Assembly (NCBI RefSeq): GCF_002899675.1
Contig: NZ_PKUU01000008.1
Span: forward strand, 185,891 to 249,890
Reading direction: 5' to 3'
Source of the DNA: Clostridium sp. chh4-2
GTDB lineage: Bacteria > Bacillota > Clostridia > Lachnospirales > Lachnospiraceae
Length of the DNA: 64,000 nucleotides
Shown here: piece after piece, positions 53,579 through 61,753 of the stretch
Layout: every line of letters begins with the position of its first letter
Numbering within the stretch: position 1 is the stretch's first letter
The notes under the pieces: model-generated
The model's input: only the letters and a program-made list of their open reading frames with translations
What the model was told of the DNA's origin: nothing
The model's database searches: none
Translations under genes and position numbers: made by a program

Positions 53579-54391
53579 ATGAGATTGAAAAAGTATATAA
53601 TTTTAGCAGGCTGTATTTTAATGATGGGCGCTTCCGTGACAGCGTGCGGTTCGGAGGATGAAACGGTCCATATTATCACAAGGGCGGATCATGATAATGA
53701 AAAAGAGGATGACGGTGACGATGAAGAGGATGTCTTAGAGGAGCCGGAATCTGAGCCGGAGAGAGAAGAGGAAGACGAGGCTGTTTTTTGGGATGATGAT
53801 AGAGCCGGTCAGAGCGTTAATGACTTTTTGTTTACAATTTCTAATGGAAAAGAAAAACTGAATCTGACCACGGCCAGTTTTGAGGAATTGATAGACTTTT
53901 GTGCAGCGTTCGACTTCAAGCTGTGTCCGGCGGCAGCGGAAAATTATGGAAAAATGATTCCTGCCTATTCTGCACCGCCTCTTTCCGGGGATTATATGAT
54001 AGATGGCAATGGGAGAGAATGGGTGGCGGATTATATATTTTATAACCCCCAAGATATTGATATACAGGATTTCGACTGCAAAATTGGATATTTTAAGCCA
54101 AGCTTGGAAGATTTCGGCCGAAAATTCAGCATGATGAATGGAAAAGTCAATAAGGATATCACGGTTGAGGAACTGCGGGAGCTATTGGATAAAAAAGAGA
54201 TTCCGTATGAGGTTTACCTGGGGACACTTATCACCTGTAAAGGAGAGAGTTTATATTTTTATGACGATCATGAAGATAGAATAGAGGTTACTTTTTCTTT
54301 TAACGAAGAGGGAAAAAATCCAAGCGTGTACTTTGATCTGGACTGGTCCTACTGGATTAGGAGAGGTGAAAAAATGGGAGCATATGAATAA
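53579..54391 (+). CDS. Acidic lipoprotein of unknown function
   Basis: 270 residues. Signal peptide MRLKKYIILAGCILMMGASVTACGS with lipobox VTAC. An acidic linker of about 35 residues (EKEDDGDDEEDVLEEPESEP and onward) joins it to a folded C-terminal part without a recognised domain. ATG 53579 with AGGAGG upstream is the probable start; an open frame reaches back to 53498. A strong hairpin of repeat family E follows the gene. Confidence 0.75.
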   Translation: MRLKKYIILAGCILMMGASVTACGSEDETVHIITRADHDNEKEDDGDDEEDVLEEPESEPEREEEDEAVFWDDDRAGQSVNDFLFTISNGKEKLNLTTASFEELIDFCAAFDFKLCPAAAENYGKMIPAYSAPPLSGDYMIDGNGREWVADYIFYNPQDIDIQDFDCKIGYFKPSLEDFGRKFSMMNGKVNKDITVEELRELLDKKEIPYEVYLGTLITCKGESLYFYDDHEDRIEVTFSFNEEGKNPSVYFDLDWSYWIRRGEKMGAYE

Positions 54392-54411
54392 GCGGTAAGA
54401 GAAAACAGACC

Positions 54412-54590
54412 CTTTAAAATCGGTTGAGCCGGCAAGAAAGACCATCTGTCAATCCTGCCGGCTTAGTGTAAAACATATTCTTTTAAAGGCTCTGACTCCT
54501 TTTTTGTATGTATTATGTTTATGGTATAAATATACAGCAAGTTTGTGACAAGAATTTGAATGGCGGGTAAAATGTTTATAAAATATTTTA
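54412..54590 (+). repeat. Intergenic repeat E, copy 1, beginning with a terminator hairpin
   Basis: GGTTGAGCCGGCAAG ... CCTGCCGGCTTAGT forms a strong hairpin. About 110-130 bases more are shared with the copy at 63613: AAACAYATT, AAGRCTCTGACTYCTTTTTT, TATGTTTATG, and a GTTTATAAA tract. It follows a gene stop codon here and at the other locus. Confidence 0.65.
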
Positions 54591-54724
54591 AAGAATTGTA
54601 AAAGATTTACAGAAAAATCATTCTGAAATTTGTAAGAATTGTAAAACCAAAAGTGATTCTTTGACAGCCAATCAGCCTAAGAATCACCTTAAAATAGGCC
54701 TACCGTTTTTGGCTAAATTGCGAG

Positions 54725-54814
54725 AAAGACTGCATGAAAGACGGGATCTGAAAGACAGAAGGACAGTTTAAACCGTCCTCCTGCCTACCTGATCCCGTCT
54801 TTCATGCAGTCTTT
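54725..54814. terminator. Long hairpin downstream of the second LacI gene
   Basis: AAAGACTGCATGAAAGACGG (start of a 24-bp perfect arm, 54725-54748) pairs with 54791-54814. An inner AGGAC/GTCCT stem sits in the loop. It ends 8 bases before the stop codon side of the LacI gene and probably terminates transcription from both sides. Confidence 0.7.
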
Positions 54815-54821
54815 TACCCAA

Positions 54822-55799
54822 TTAGGTGGACTGTCTCCGTATGAGCGAAACCGGAAGCACGATTTTACTGGGAACCGTTTCATGCCCGCTGCTTTTAATC
54901 AGCGCATCCACCGCCATTTCCGCCATCTCCTTGGTGGGCTGGTGGATCGTCGTGATCTGGGGTGTGGTTAAGGTGGAAAGGCTGACGTCGTCAAATCCCA
55001 CCAGTTTCATATCTTCCGGAATTTTTTTCTTCAAATCTGCGCAGACCTGGATGACCTGGGCGGCGATGAGATCGCTGCTGGCAAAGATTCCGTCGGTCTT
55101 TGGATGTTTCAAAAGAGATTGTTTGATGAATTCGTGATAATCCATGGTGTAGTAGGTGTTGTCTCCGGTCCAGACGTTATCGTAATTGACTTTGGACTTC
55201 TGGCAGACATCCGTAAAAGCCTGGGCTCTGCTGTCGCCCGGCATCTCCTGACCAATGATACCGCTGAAATGAAGCAGGTTTCTGCATCCCTGTTCAATCA
55301 GATGCTCCGCGGCCAGGCGGCCTCCGGCATAGTTGTCGCACAGGATTGTGGAGACGCACAGGGGGCTGTTGCACTCTATGGCTACAAACGGAAAATCCAG
55401 CTGGGCATATTTTTCCGAGGTTAAAATCATGCCGCAGAATATGATTCCGGCCACCCGGTTGCTTTTGCAGAGATCAATATATTCCGCTTCCCTGGAATGG
55501 TCTTCTTTGGAATTGCATAAAACGATTTTGAATCCTTGTTTGGAAGCGGCATTTTCAATATGGCTGATCAGCTGTGCGAAGTATGGATGCATGATATGGG
55601 GGGTGATGACCCCTATGGTGTTTGTATTTTGCTTAGACAGAGAACGGGCCAGTTCATTGGGGCGGTAATGGAGTTCGTCCATGGCCTGTTTTACTTTCTG
55701 CTTTGTCTCTTCACTCAGATATCCTCTATTATTAATGACTCTTGAAACCGTGGTCACGGTAACCCCGGCCTTCTGGGCTACATCTTTTAATGTCGGCAT
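54822..55799 (-). CDS. LacI family transcriptional regulator of the sugar operon
   Basis: 325 residues. The DNA-binding part is PTLKDVAQKAGVTVTTVSRVINNRG, and the effector domain has TIGVITPHIMHPYFAQL, GIFASSDLIAAQVIQV and TTIHQPTKEMAEMAVDAL. It is divergent from the CUT1 sugar importer at 56087. Two matching palindromes TCAA-N-CG-N-TTGA flank the intergenic region, one at each gene's promoter, which fits autoregulation and control of the operon. Confidence 0.94.
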   Translation of the reverse strand: MPTLKDVAQKAGVTVTTVSRVINNRGYLSEETKQKVKQAMDELHYRPNELARSLSKQNTNTIGVITPHIMHPYFAQLISHIENAASKQGFKIVLCNSKEDHSREAEYIDLCKSNRVAGIIFCGMILTSEKYAQLDFPFVAIECNSPLCVSTILCDNYAGGRLAAEHLIEQGCRNLLHFSGIIGQEMPGDSRAQAFTDVCQKSKVNYDNVWTGDNTYYTMDYHEFIKQSLLKHPKTDGIFASSDLIAAQVIQVCADLKKKIPEDMKLVGFDDVSLSTLTTPQITTIHQPTKEMAEMAVDALIKSSGHETVPSKIVLPVSLIRRQST

Positions 55800-55833
55800 A
55801 AATCCCTCCTAAGATCGCTCTGTCAATTACATG

Positions 55834-55845
55834 TCAAGCGTTTGA
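55834..55845. promoter_or_regulatory. LacI-type operator O1
   Basis: TCAAGCGTTTGA, with a central CG, lies just downstream of a TATAAT on the minus strand that may serve the LacI gene. Confidence 0.7.
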
Positions 55846-56019
55846 TCTATAATTATAGTACCATAAAACAAAAAAATATGCAAACTATGTCTGACGGATG
55901 ATAGAAAAATGGTGCATTAATGATAAAAATATGCAAAATAAAGAAGAAATAATAAAATAAATTGTGCATTAAATGGTAAAAAACTCGGAAATGTAGCTTA
56001 AAATTATTTATTTTATATA

Positions 56020-56056
56020 TCAACCGCTTGACATATCGCAAGCCGGGATATATAAT
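56020..56056 (+). promoter_or_regulatory. Sugar-operon promoter with LacI-type operator O2
   Basis: TTGACA (56028-56033), 17 bases, TATAAT (56051-56056): a near-perfect promoter. The operator TCAACCGCTTGA (56020-56031) overlaps its -35 box and matches O1 with the same central CG. Confidence 0.8.
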
Positions 56057-56086
56057 ATGCCTATCAAGAACAGGAGGAGGTAGAAC

Positions 56087-57496
56087 ATGGCGAAGAACAA
56101 TCTGCCATGTAGATTGAGAATGAGACATTTATGGAAAAAGGTAACGGTAGGAATAACAGCTCTAGCGCTTATGGCATCGGCGGCAGGATGTGGAGAGAGC
56201 GTGTCTGATACCGGCGCAGCGAAAACGGATACAACAGCCGCAAAGACTGAGGCCGGAAGCACAGAAGCGGCAGGCTCAGAAGCAGATACCCAGGCAGCCC
56301 AAGAAACGGGCAGCATTAAAGTGTGGGTCAGCTCCGGTGCGGAAGATGATACATACCGTGAAATGTTCACAAAGATGGAAACGGAAATGAATATCCAGAT
56401 CAATGACGAGTACTATCCCAAAGACGAGCTGGACAGCAAGATCCAGGTAGCTCCTGTGGTTGGAGATGCCCCTGATATGATTATTGCGGATTATCTGCAG
56501 ATTCCTTCTTACTATGAAGCGGGAATCATTGAGAACTTAGATGACCGCATTCCGGCGGAGATTAAGGATGACCTGCTTCAGTCCATCGTGGATGAATCCA
56601 CTTATGACGGACACATTATCACAACGGCTCAGTTCGATGCGGGTATGGCTCTTTGGGCTAATAAGTCCATGCTGGAGGATGCGGGAATCCGGATTCCGAC
56701 CAGCTACAAGGATGCCTGGGACAAGGCTGAATTTGAAGACGCTTTAGCTAAGCTAAAGGCAAATGGCGTGGAGTATCCCCTTTATATCCGTCAGAATAAA
56801 CCGTCTTCCTTATATTTTACATACATGCCGGTCATTGCCAGCTTTGGAGGAGACTATGTAAACCGGGATACCATGCTGACAGAGGGCGTTTTGGACAGCG
56901 AAGAGACGGTCGCAGCATATTCTTATATCACCTGGCTGGAAGAGCAGGGGTATATGAACAGCGCCTGTGATTATGAAGACGCATTTTACGGAAGAAAAGA
57001 GAGCGCTTTAGCATTATTGGGACATTGGAAATATACCGATCATGTAACCAATTTAGGCGATGACGCCATTCTGGTTCCGGTTCCTGATTTCGGACATGGG
57101 GTGTTCACCTGTTCCGGTTCTACCGTATGGGCGATGACAACAGCTGCGACGGAAAATGGAACGGCTGATGCGGTATGGTCTGTTATGGAAGCAGGACTTC
57201 AGCCGGAATATATCAACCAGATCACGGATTTCAACGGTGCGATTCCATCCAGAAAATCCGTATTGGATACAAAAGAAGAGTTAAAAGAAGGCGGACGCTT
57301 ATATCTGTACCGCGAACAGCTGGAAGCGGGAATTTCTGTTTTAAGACCTTTAACACCGGCTCATATGACCATTTACAGCGCTATGGAATCAGCCACTTCT
57401 GATATAATCGGAGGAGCGGATGCGTCGGAAGCGTTAAAGGATGCGTCGGAGTCAATTGACGAGATCATTGTAGAAAACGAATGGAATCTTAATTAG
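56087..57496 (+). CDS. CUT1 sugar ABC transporter substrate-binding lipoprotein
   Basis: 469 residues. A basic N-terminus and hydrophobic segment end in the lipobox ASAAGC. The mature part has a Thr/Ala/Glu linker, then a class of carbohydrate binding proteins (IKVWVSSGAEDDTYREMF, DMIIADYLQIPSYYEAGIIENL, SALALLGHWKYTDH). It heads an operon with two permeases and no ATPase of its own; such CUT1 systems often share a distant MsmK-like ATPase. A sucrose or sucrose-phosphodiester ligand is suggested by the GH13 enzyme downstream. Confidence 0.88.
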   Translation: MAKNNLPCRLRMRHLWKKVTVGITALALMASAAGCGESVSDTGAAKTDTTAAKTEAGSTEAAGSEADTQAAQETGSIKVWVSSGAEDDTYREMFTKMETEMNIQINDEYYPKDELDSKIQVAPVVGDAPDMIIADYLQIPSYYEAGIIENLDDRIPAEIKDDLLQSIVDESTYDGHIITTAQFDAGMALWANKSMLEDAGIRIPTSYKDAWDKAEFEDALAKLKANGVEYPLYIRQNKPSSLYFTYMPVIASFGGDYVNRDTMLTEGVLDSEETVAAYSYITWLEEQGYMNSACDYEDAFYGRKESALALLGHWKYTDHVTNLGDDAILVPVPDFGHGVFTCSGSTVWAMTTAATENGTADAVWSVMEAGLQPEYINQITDFNGAIPSRKSVLDTKEELKEGGRLYLYREQLEAGISVLRPLTPAHMTIYSAMESATSDIIGGADASEALKDASESIDEIIVENEWNLN

Positions 57497-57512
57497 TTCA
57501 GGAGGGCAGTAG

Positions 57513-58424
57513 ATGAAGGGACAGGTAAAAGCGGGAACGAGACATGGAATTCGTGATGCGCAGACACGGACAGCTTGGCTGTTCTGTGCCCCTGCATTGA
57601 TTCCGATTACATTATTTATCATACTGCCGTTCTGTATGTCGATCATTTATTCATTTACGAATAAAATGCTGGTGCAGAAGGCAGGGAAACCGGTCGTATT
57701 TGTCGGTTTAAAAAACTTCATAAAAATAGCGACCAGCGGCACGGCTCAGCAGGCATTTTTAAATACGGCTGTTTATGCGGTTTTGGTGGTTCCGGTCATC
57801 ATACTGTTGGGCACGCTCTTGGCGGTTCTGGTAAATAACTCAATGAAGGGTGTTAAACTGTTCCGGACGATTTACTTCAGCCCTCAGGTAATTACCATGA
57901 CGGTTGTAGCCGTTGTGTGGTCTTTCATCTTTTCACCGGGCGCAGACGGTCTGATGAACTCTGTGCTCAAAGTATTTGGACTGCAGCCCCAGGCGTGGCT
58001 ACAGGATTCCAAATGGGCGCTGTTCTGCATTGCAGTCATGTATATCTGGCAGTCGCTGGGCATGCAGATGTTAATCATCCTGGGAGGTCTTCAGTTCATC
58101 TCGGAGGACCTGTACGAAGCGGGGCGCATGGATGGCTGCAATGCTTCCCAGAGATTCTGGTACATCACGGTTCCAATGCTTAAAAATACGCTTGTTTATG
58201 TATTGATCTCCACCACAATCAACACGCTCAAGTTATTCACTCAGGTCTATGTGCTGACCAACGGAGGGCCGAAAGGTTCTACCACCTCGGTTGTCTACCT
58301 GCTTTATAAGTCAGGTTTTGTCAATAACCAGCTGGGGTATTCCTCTGCGATTGCAGTGGTATTTTTCCTGATTGTATTTGCCATATCACTGATTCAAAAC
58401 AGAGTATTGGGGAGGGATGACTGA
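57513..58424 (+). CDS. CUT1 sugar ABC transporter permease (MalF/UgpA-like)
   Basis: 303 residues with about six membrane segments; EAA loop EAGRMDGCNASQRFWYITVPMLK near residue 205. It starts 17 bases after the binding-protein gene and its last base overlaps the first base of the next gene. Confidence 0.93.
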   Translation: MKGQVKAGTRHGIRDAQTRTAWLFCAPALIPITLFIILPFCMSIIYSFTNKMLVQKAGKPVVFVGLKNFIKIATSGTAQQAFLNTAVYAVLVVPVIILLGTLLAVLVNNSMKGVKLFRTIYFSPQVITMTVVAVVWSFIFSPGADGLMNSVLKVFGLQPQAWLQDSKWALFCIAVMYIWQSLGMQMLIILGGLQFISEDLYEAGRMDGCNASQRFWYITVPMLKNTLVYVLISTTINTLKLFTQVYVLTNGGPKGSTTSVVYLLYKSGFVNNQLGYSSAIAVVFFLIVFAISLIQNRVLGRDD

Positions 58425-59278
58425 TGAGATCTGCGATGTCGAAAGAAAAACGGATGCTGTACCTGCTTTTTATGTATGCGGGATACGTTCTGATCGCATT
58501 TTTGTTTATTGCGCCCATTGTCTATATGGTGGTGTCTTCCATGAAAACGGATGCGCAGATCGTGGCGGATATGTCCACGTTTAAGGCATTTTTGCCGGTG
58601 GGAACCCTGACGCTGGACAATTTTGTCCAGGTAATCCATAAAGTGAATTTTATGAAATTCTTTAAGAACTCTGCGGTGGTGGCGGTCATCAATGTTTCGC
58701 TTGTGACCATTGTCAATGCGATGATCGGATATGCACTGGGAATGCTGGATTTTAAGGGGAAGAATCTTTTGGTTTCCCTGGTGATCGCATTGTCCATCAT
58801 TCCCACGGAAGCCGTGATTATCAACCGATTTATGGTGGCGAATCAGCTTCATATACTGAATAGTTATGCAGGACTGGCCCTTCCCACCATCGGCTATCCC
58901 ATGTATATTTTCCTGTATTACAATCATTTTAAAGGAATGCCGAAAGAGCTTATGGAGGCGGCCATTGTGGACGGGGAATCCTACGGCGGTATATTCTGGA
59001 AGATCATGCTGCCGCTGTCAAAGCCGATCTGCGCGACGGTGACGATTATGGGATTTATCCGTTCCTGGGGTGATCTGTTATGGCCTACGCTGGTGACGAG
59101 AGATGAGACGTACCGGACTCTGCCTTTGGCTCTGCGGGCGCTTTCAACGGATGTATATATATTCTGGGGACAGATTTTCGCATTTGCAACTTTGATGACT
59201 CTGCCAGTGTTCATCGTGTTCCTCATGTTCCAGAAACAGTTTATTCAGTCACTGACAATGAGCGGTATTAAAGGATAA
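58424..59278 (+). CDS. CUT1 sugar ABC transporter permease (MalG/UgpE-like)
   Basis: 284 residues with about six membrane segments; EAA loop EAAIVDGESYGGIFWKIMLPLSKP near residue 180. It pairs with the preceding permease. No ATPase gene follows. Confidence 0.93.
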   Translation: MRSAMSKEKRMLYLLFMYAGYVLIAFLFIAPIVYMVVSSMKTDAQIVADMSTFKAFLPVGTLTLDNFVQVIHKVNFMKFFKNSAVVAVINVSLVTIVNAMIGYALGMLDFKGKNLLVSLVIALSIIPTEAVIINRFMVANQLHILNSYAGLALPTIGYPMYIFLYYNHFKGMPKELMEAAIVDGESYGGIFWKIMLPLSKPICATVTIMGFIRSWGDLLWPTLVTRDETYRTLPLALRALSTDVYIFWGQIFAFATLMTLPVFIVFLMFQKQFIQSLTMSGIKG

Positions 59279-59282
59279 CGGG

Positions 59283-60137
59283 ATGAGTATGATAAAGCTT
59301 CAATATATTGGTACGGGTGCGGCGGAAGGTTTTCCGGGCATGTTCTGCCATTGTCCGGCCTGTGAGCGGGCCAGGAAGCTGGGGGGACGTAATCTGAAGA
59401 CAAGAAGCTGCGCCATGATAAATGACCGGATATTAATCGATCTTTCACCGGATTTGTACGCACAGTCCATTGGGCTGGGGCTGAAATTGTGGGAGGTGAA
59501 GGATCTGGTGATGACGCATTCCCACTGCGATCATTTTGACGGATTTTCCGTGGCGCTCAGGGCCAGAGACGGAGCCACGGTTCTCCCGGGGATGCCGGAA
59601 GAGGAAAATTACATTTCCATCTATGGAAGCCGGTTCATTGATCGGGCTGTGGAACAGGCTCTGAGGGATCAGCCCCATGCGGACAGAAAACGGCTAAGAT
59701 ATGTGCCGGTGGAGAGCGGAACCTGGTTTCAGGCAGGCGGGGTGGATTTTTATCCGCTGAAGGCCAACCACAAACAGGATGAACTGTGTTATATCTATGC
59801 GGTTGTGTCCGGCGGCGTCAGCCTTTTATATGCCAACGATACCGGACGCCTTTCGGAGGAAACCGTAAGAGAAATCGGTTCCTTAGGGCTTGTGTTTGAC
59901 GCGGTCAGCATGGACTGCGCCAGAGGAACGCTGCCCGGAGACGGGCATATGGGGATTAATGAGAATCTGGAATTGAAAGAACAGCTTATACAGATGAACT
60001 GCGTGAATGAAGAAACAAAGTATTATTTAAACCATCTGTCTCATATGAGCGGGATCACTCACGATGACCTTCAAATGATCATGGGGCCAAAAGGATTTAC
60101 AGTGGCCTATGACGGGCTGGTCCTGGAAATCGGATAG
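59283..60137 (+). CDS. PhnP-like MBL-fold phosphodiesterase
   Basis: 284 residues of the metallo-beta-lactamase fold. The motif THSHCDHFDGFS near residue 77 gives the HxHxDH metal site; later ligands are in ANHKQDE, ANDTG and LNHLSHM. An N-terminal CHCPACERA cysteine cluster resembles the zinc site of PhnP, which hydrolyses a cyclic ribose phosphate. Here it sits in a sugar operon, so a sugar phosphodiester is a plausible substrate. Confidence 0.85.
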   Translation: MSMIKLQYIGTGAAEGFPGMFCHCPACERARKLGGRNLKTRSCAMINDRILIDLSPDLYAQSIGLGLKLWEVKDLVMTHSHCDHFDGFSVALRARDGATVLPGMPEEENYISIYGSRFIDRAVEQALRDQPHADRKRLRYVPVESGTWFQAGGVDFYPLKANHKQDELCYIYAVVSGGVSLLYANDTGRLSEETVREIGSLGLVFDAVSMDCARGTLPGDGHMGINENLELKEQLIQMNCVNEETKYYLNHLSHMSGITHDDLQMIMGPKGFTVAYDGLVLEIG

Positions 60138-60145
60138 GTGATGAC

Positions 60146-60170
60146 AGAGGCGGGAAAACTGCCTCTTTTC
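60146..60170 (+). terminator. Weak intraoperon terminator
   Basis: AGAGGC, a nine-base loop, GCCTCT and four T residues, between the MBL and metallophosphoesterase genes. It may reduce read-through. Confidence 0.45.
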
Positions 60171-60212
60171 CAATTAAATCGAATATTCATTCCTTGGTGG
60201 AATTTAATACAG

Positions 60213-60237
60213 GCCGCTTTTAGCGGCAGAATAGAGG
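60213..60237 (+). promoter_or_regulatory. 5' leader hairpin plus AGAATAGAGG (motif copy e)
   Basis: GCCGCT (60213-60218), loop TTT, AGCGGC (60222-60227), then AGAATAGAGG before ATG 60242: a six-pair stem. Confidence 0.55.
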
Positions 60238-60241
60238 TACT

Positions 60242-61000
60242 ATGAAATTATTAGTAATTTCCGATATTCACAGCAATATCTGGGCTCTTAATGAGATTCT
60301 GAAAGCGGAACCTCAATTTGACCTGCTATGCTGTGCCGGAGATCTGGTGGATTACGGAACCGCTCCGGGGGAGGTAATCGGCTGGATGCAGTCGTGCGAA
60401 AACAAACAGCTGGTACAGGGAAATCATGATCTTCATACGGTAAATGTCTGGAACGAGCAGAAGTTTCATGACATTTGCCCAGACCAATATAAATGGGTTC
60501 ATCACAACTGCCGCAGGCTGGATGAGGCCCATATCTCATATTTGGAAAGCCTTCCGGACCATCTCACCTTTGAGGCGGACGGCTGGGCATACCTGATCCG
60601 GCACCAATATGACGAGAGATACGGAGTGATCGAAAGCCGCAGCCAGTTTGAGGAATTTTGGAATGCATATGCGGATGAGGCATATAGAAATGCCCGGAAA
60701 CGGAGAATCATTTTCGGGCATTCCCACAGGCAGTGCATACACGTGCTGGATGATGGAATGGAGTGGCTGAATCCGGGGAGCGCATCTTACCGAAGGCCGG
60801 ACGACCCGGATAAAACGGCTCATTATGCGGTAATTGAGGACGGGGTGATCCGCCTGCGCCGTATTCCGTATGACAGGAGCAGACTTTTTGAAGAGGCACG
60901 GGCATTGGCTGCAAGCCATGGCATGATGACCACGGAACTGCAGGACTTTTTCTTCTTTTTCGGAGATGCGAAAACGTCCAGGGACCCATTGCCGGAATAA
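60242..61000 (+). CDS. Metallophosphoesterase (YfcE/calcineurin-like)
   Basis: 252 residues. Motifs in order: VISDIHSNIWAL (metal ligands D, H), CCAGDLVDYGT (D), VQGNHDLHT (N, H), FGHSHRQ (H, H) and NPGSASYRRP. This is the calcineurin-like fold with two metals. It probably acts on a phosphoester. It overlaps no neighbour; the phosphatase gene begins 26 bases later. Confidence 0.9.
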   Translation: MKLLVISDIHSNIWALNEILKAEPQFDLLCCAGDLVDYGTAPGEVIGWMQSCENKQLVQGNHDLHTVNVWNEQKFHDICPDQYKWVHHNCRRLDEAHISYLESLPDHLTFEADGWAYLIRHQYDERYGVIESRSQFEEFWNAYADEAYRNARKRRIIFGHSHRQCIHVLDDGMEWLNPGSASYRRPDDPDKTAHYAVIEDGVIRLRRIPYDRSRLFEEARALAASHGMMTTELQDFFFFFGDAKTSRDPLPE

Positions 61001-61025
61001 ACAGATGGAAACAGGAGGAAATACG

Positions 61026-61724
61026 ATGAATGGCTGTCGCCGTTATCCCATGAAGGGAGTTGCCAATTTTAGAGATTTAGGCGGTTATGCCTGCGAGGGC
61101 GGGATTACCCGGTGGGGCGTATTTTACCGCAGCACCAGCCTTCATAAGGCGGAACCGGAGGATATCGGGAAGCTGAAACGGCTGGGAATCAGCAGGATTT
61201 TGGATTTAAGGTATCCCCATGAACAGAAGGAACGGCCGGACCGCCTTGTGGAGGGCGCTTTATGGAAAGGAATATCCCTCATGGGCCCCACCTCAGCAGA
61301 TCAGATCCGGGTAAATGATGGGGTAACGGATACCAGGACCCTGATCCGTATGTACCGCCAGATGATCAGGTTTTCAAAAGCGGAGATCAGAGATGCGGTG
61401 CGATTTCTGATTCAGGCGGAGGGGCCGGGCCTGTTCCACTGCGCGGCGGGAAAGGACAGGACCGGAATCATTGCCATGCTGCTTTTGGGGGCGGTGGGCG
61501 TTTCGAAAGAGGATATTATCTCAGATTATGAGATGAGCCATAATTATATCAAACAGTTTACTGAGGATATTTCCGGATCTCATGGGAGCAATATTGAAAA
61601 ATTGATGGGAGATATCGGGAAGCAGTATGGCTCAATCACCGGTTTCTTAAAGAAATGCGGGATATCGGACCAAGAACTTAATGAGCTTAGAGAAAAATTT
61701 GTCCAGCCCTTTGACTGGAATTAG
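61026..61724 (+). CDS. Tyrosine-phosphatase-like protein (PF13350 type)
   Basis: 232 residues. The catalytic P-loop is FHCAAGKDRTGIIAML, with Cys near 140 and Arg near 146 (C-x5-R). NFRDLGGYACEGG near residue 15 is the diagnostic N-terminal motif of this group, whose members act on phosphoproteins or phospholipids. The start at 61026 has AGGAGG upstream; an earlier ATG lies inside the previous gene. Confidence 0.9.
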   Translation: MNGCRRYPMKGVANFRDLGGYACEGGITRWGVFYRSTSLHKAEPEDIGKLKRLGISRILDLRYPHEQKERPDRLVEGALWKGISLMGPTSADQIRVNDGVTDTRTLIRMYRQMIRFSKAEIRDAVRFLIQAEGPGLFHCAAGKDRTGIIAMLLLGAVGVSKEDIISDYEMSHNYIKQFTEDISGSHGSNIEKLMGDIGKQYGSITGFLKKCGISDQELNELREKFVQPFDWN

Positions 61725-61753
61725 AATAGACAGGAAAGTGAGGAACGAAACGG

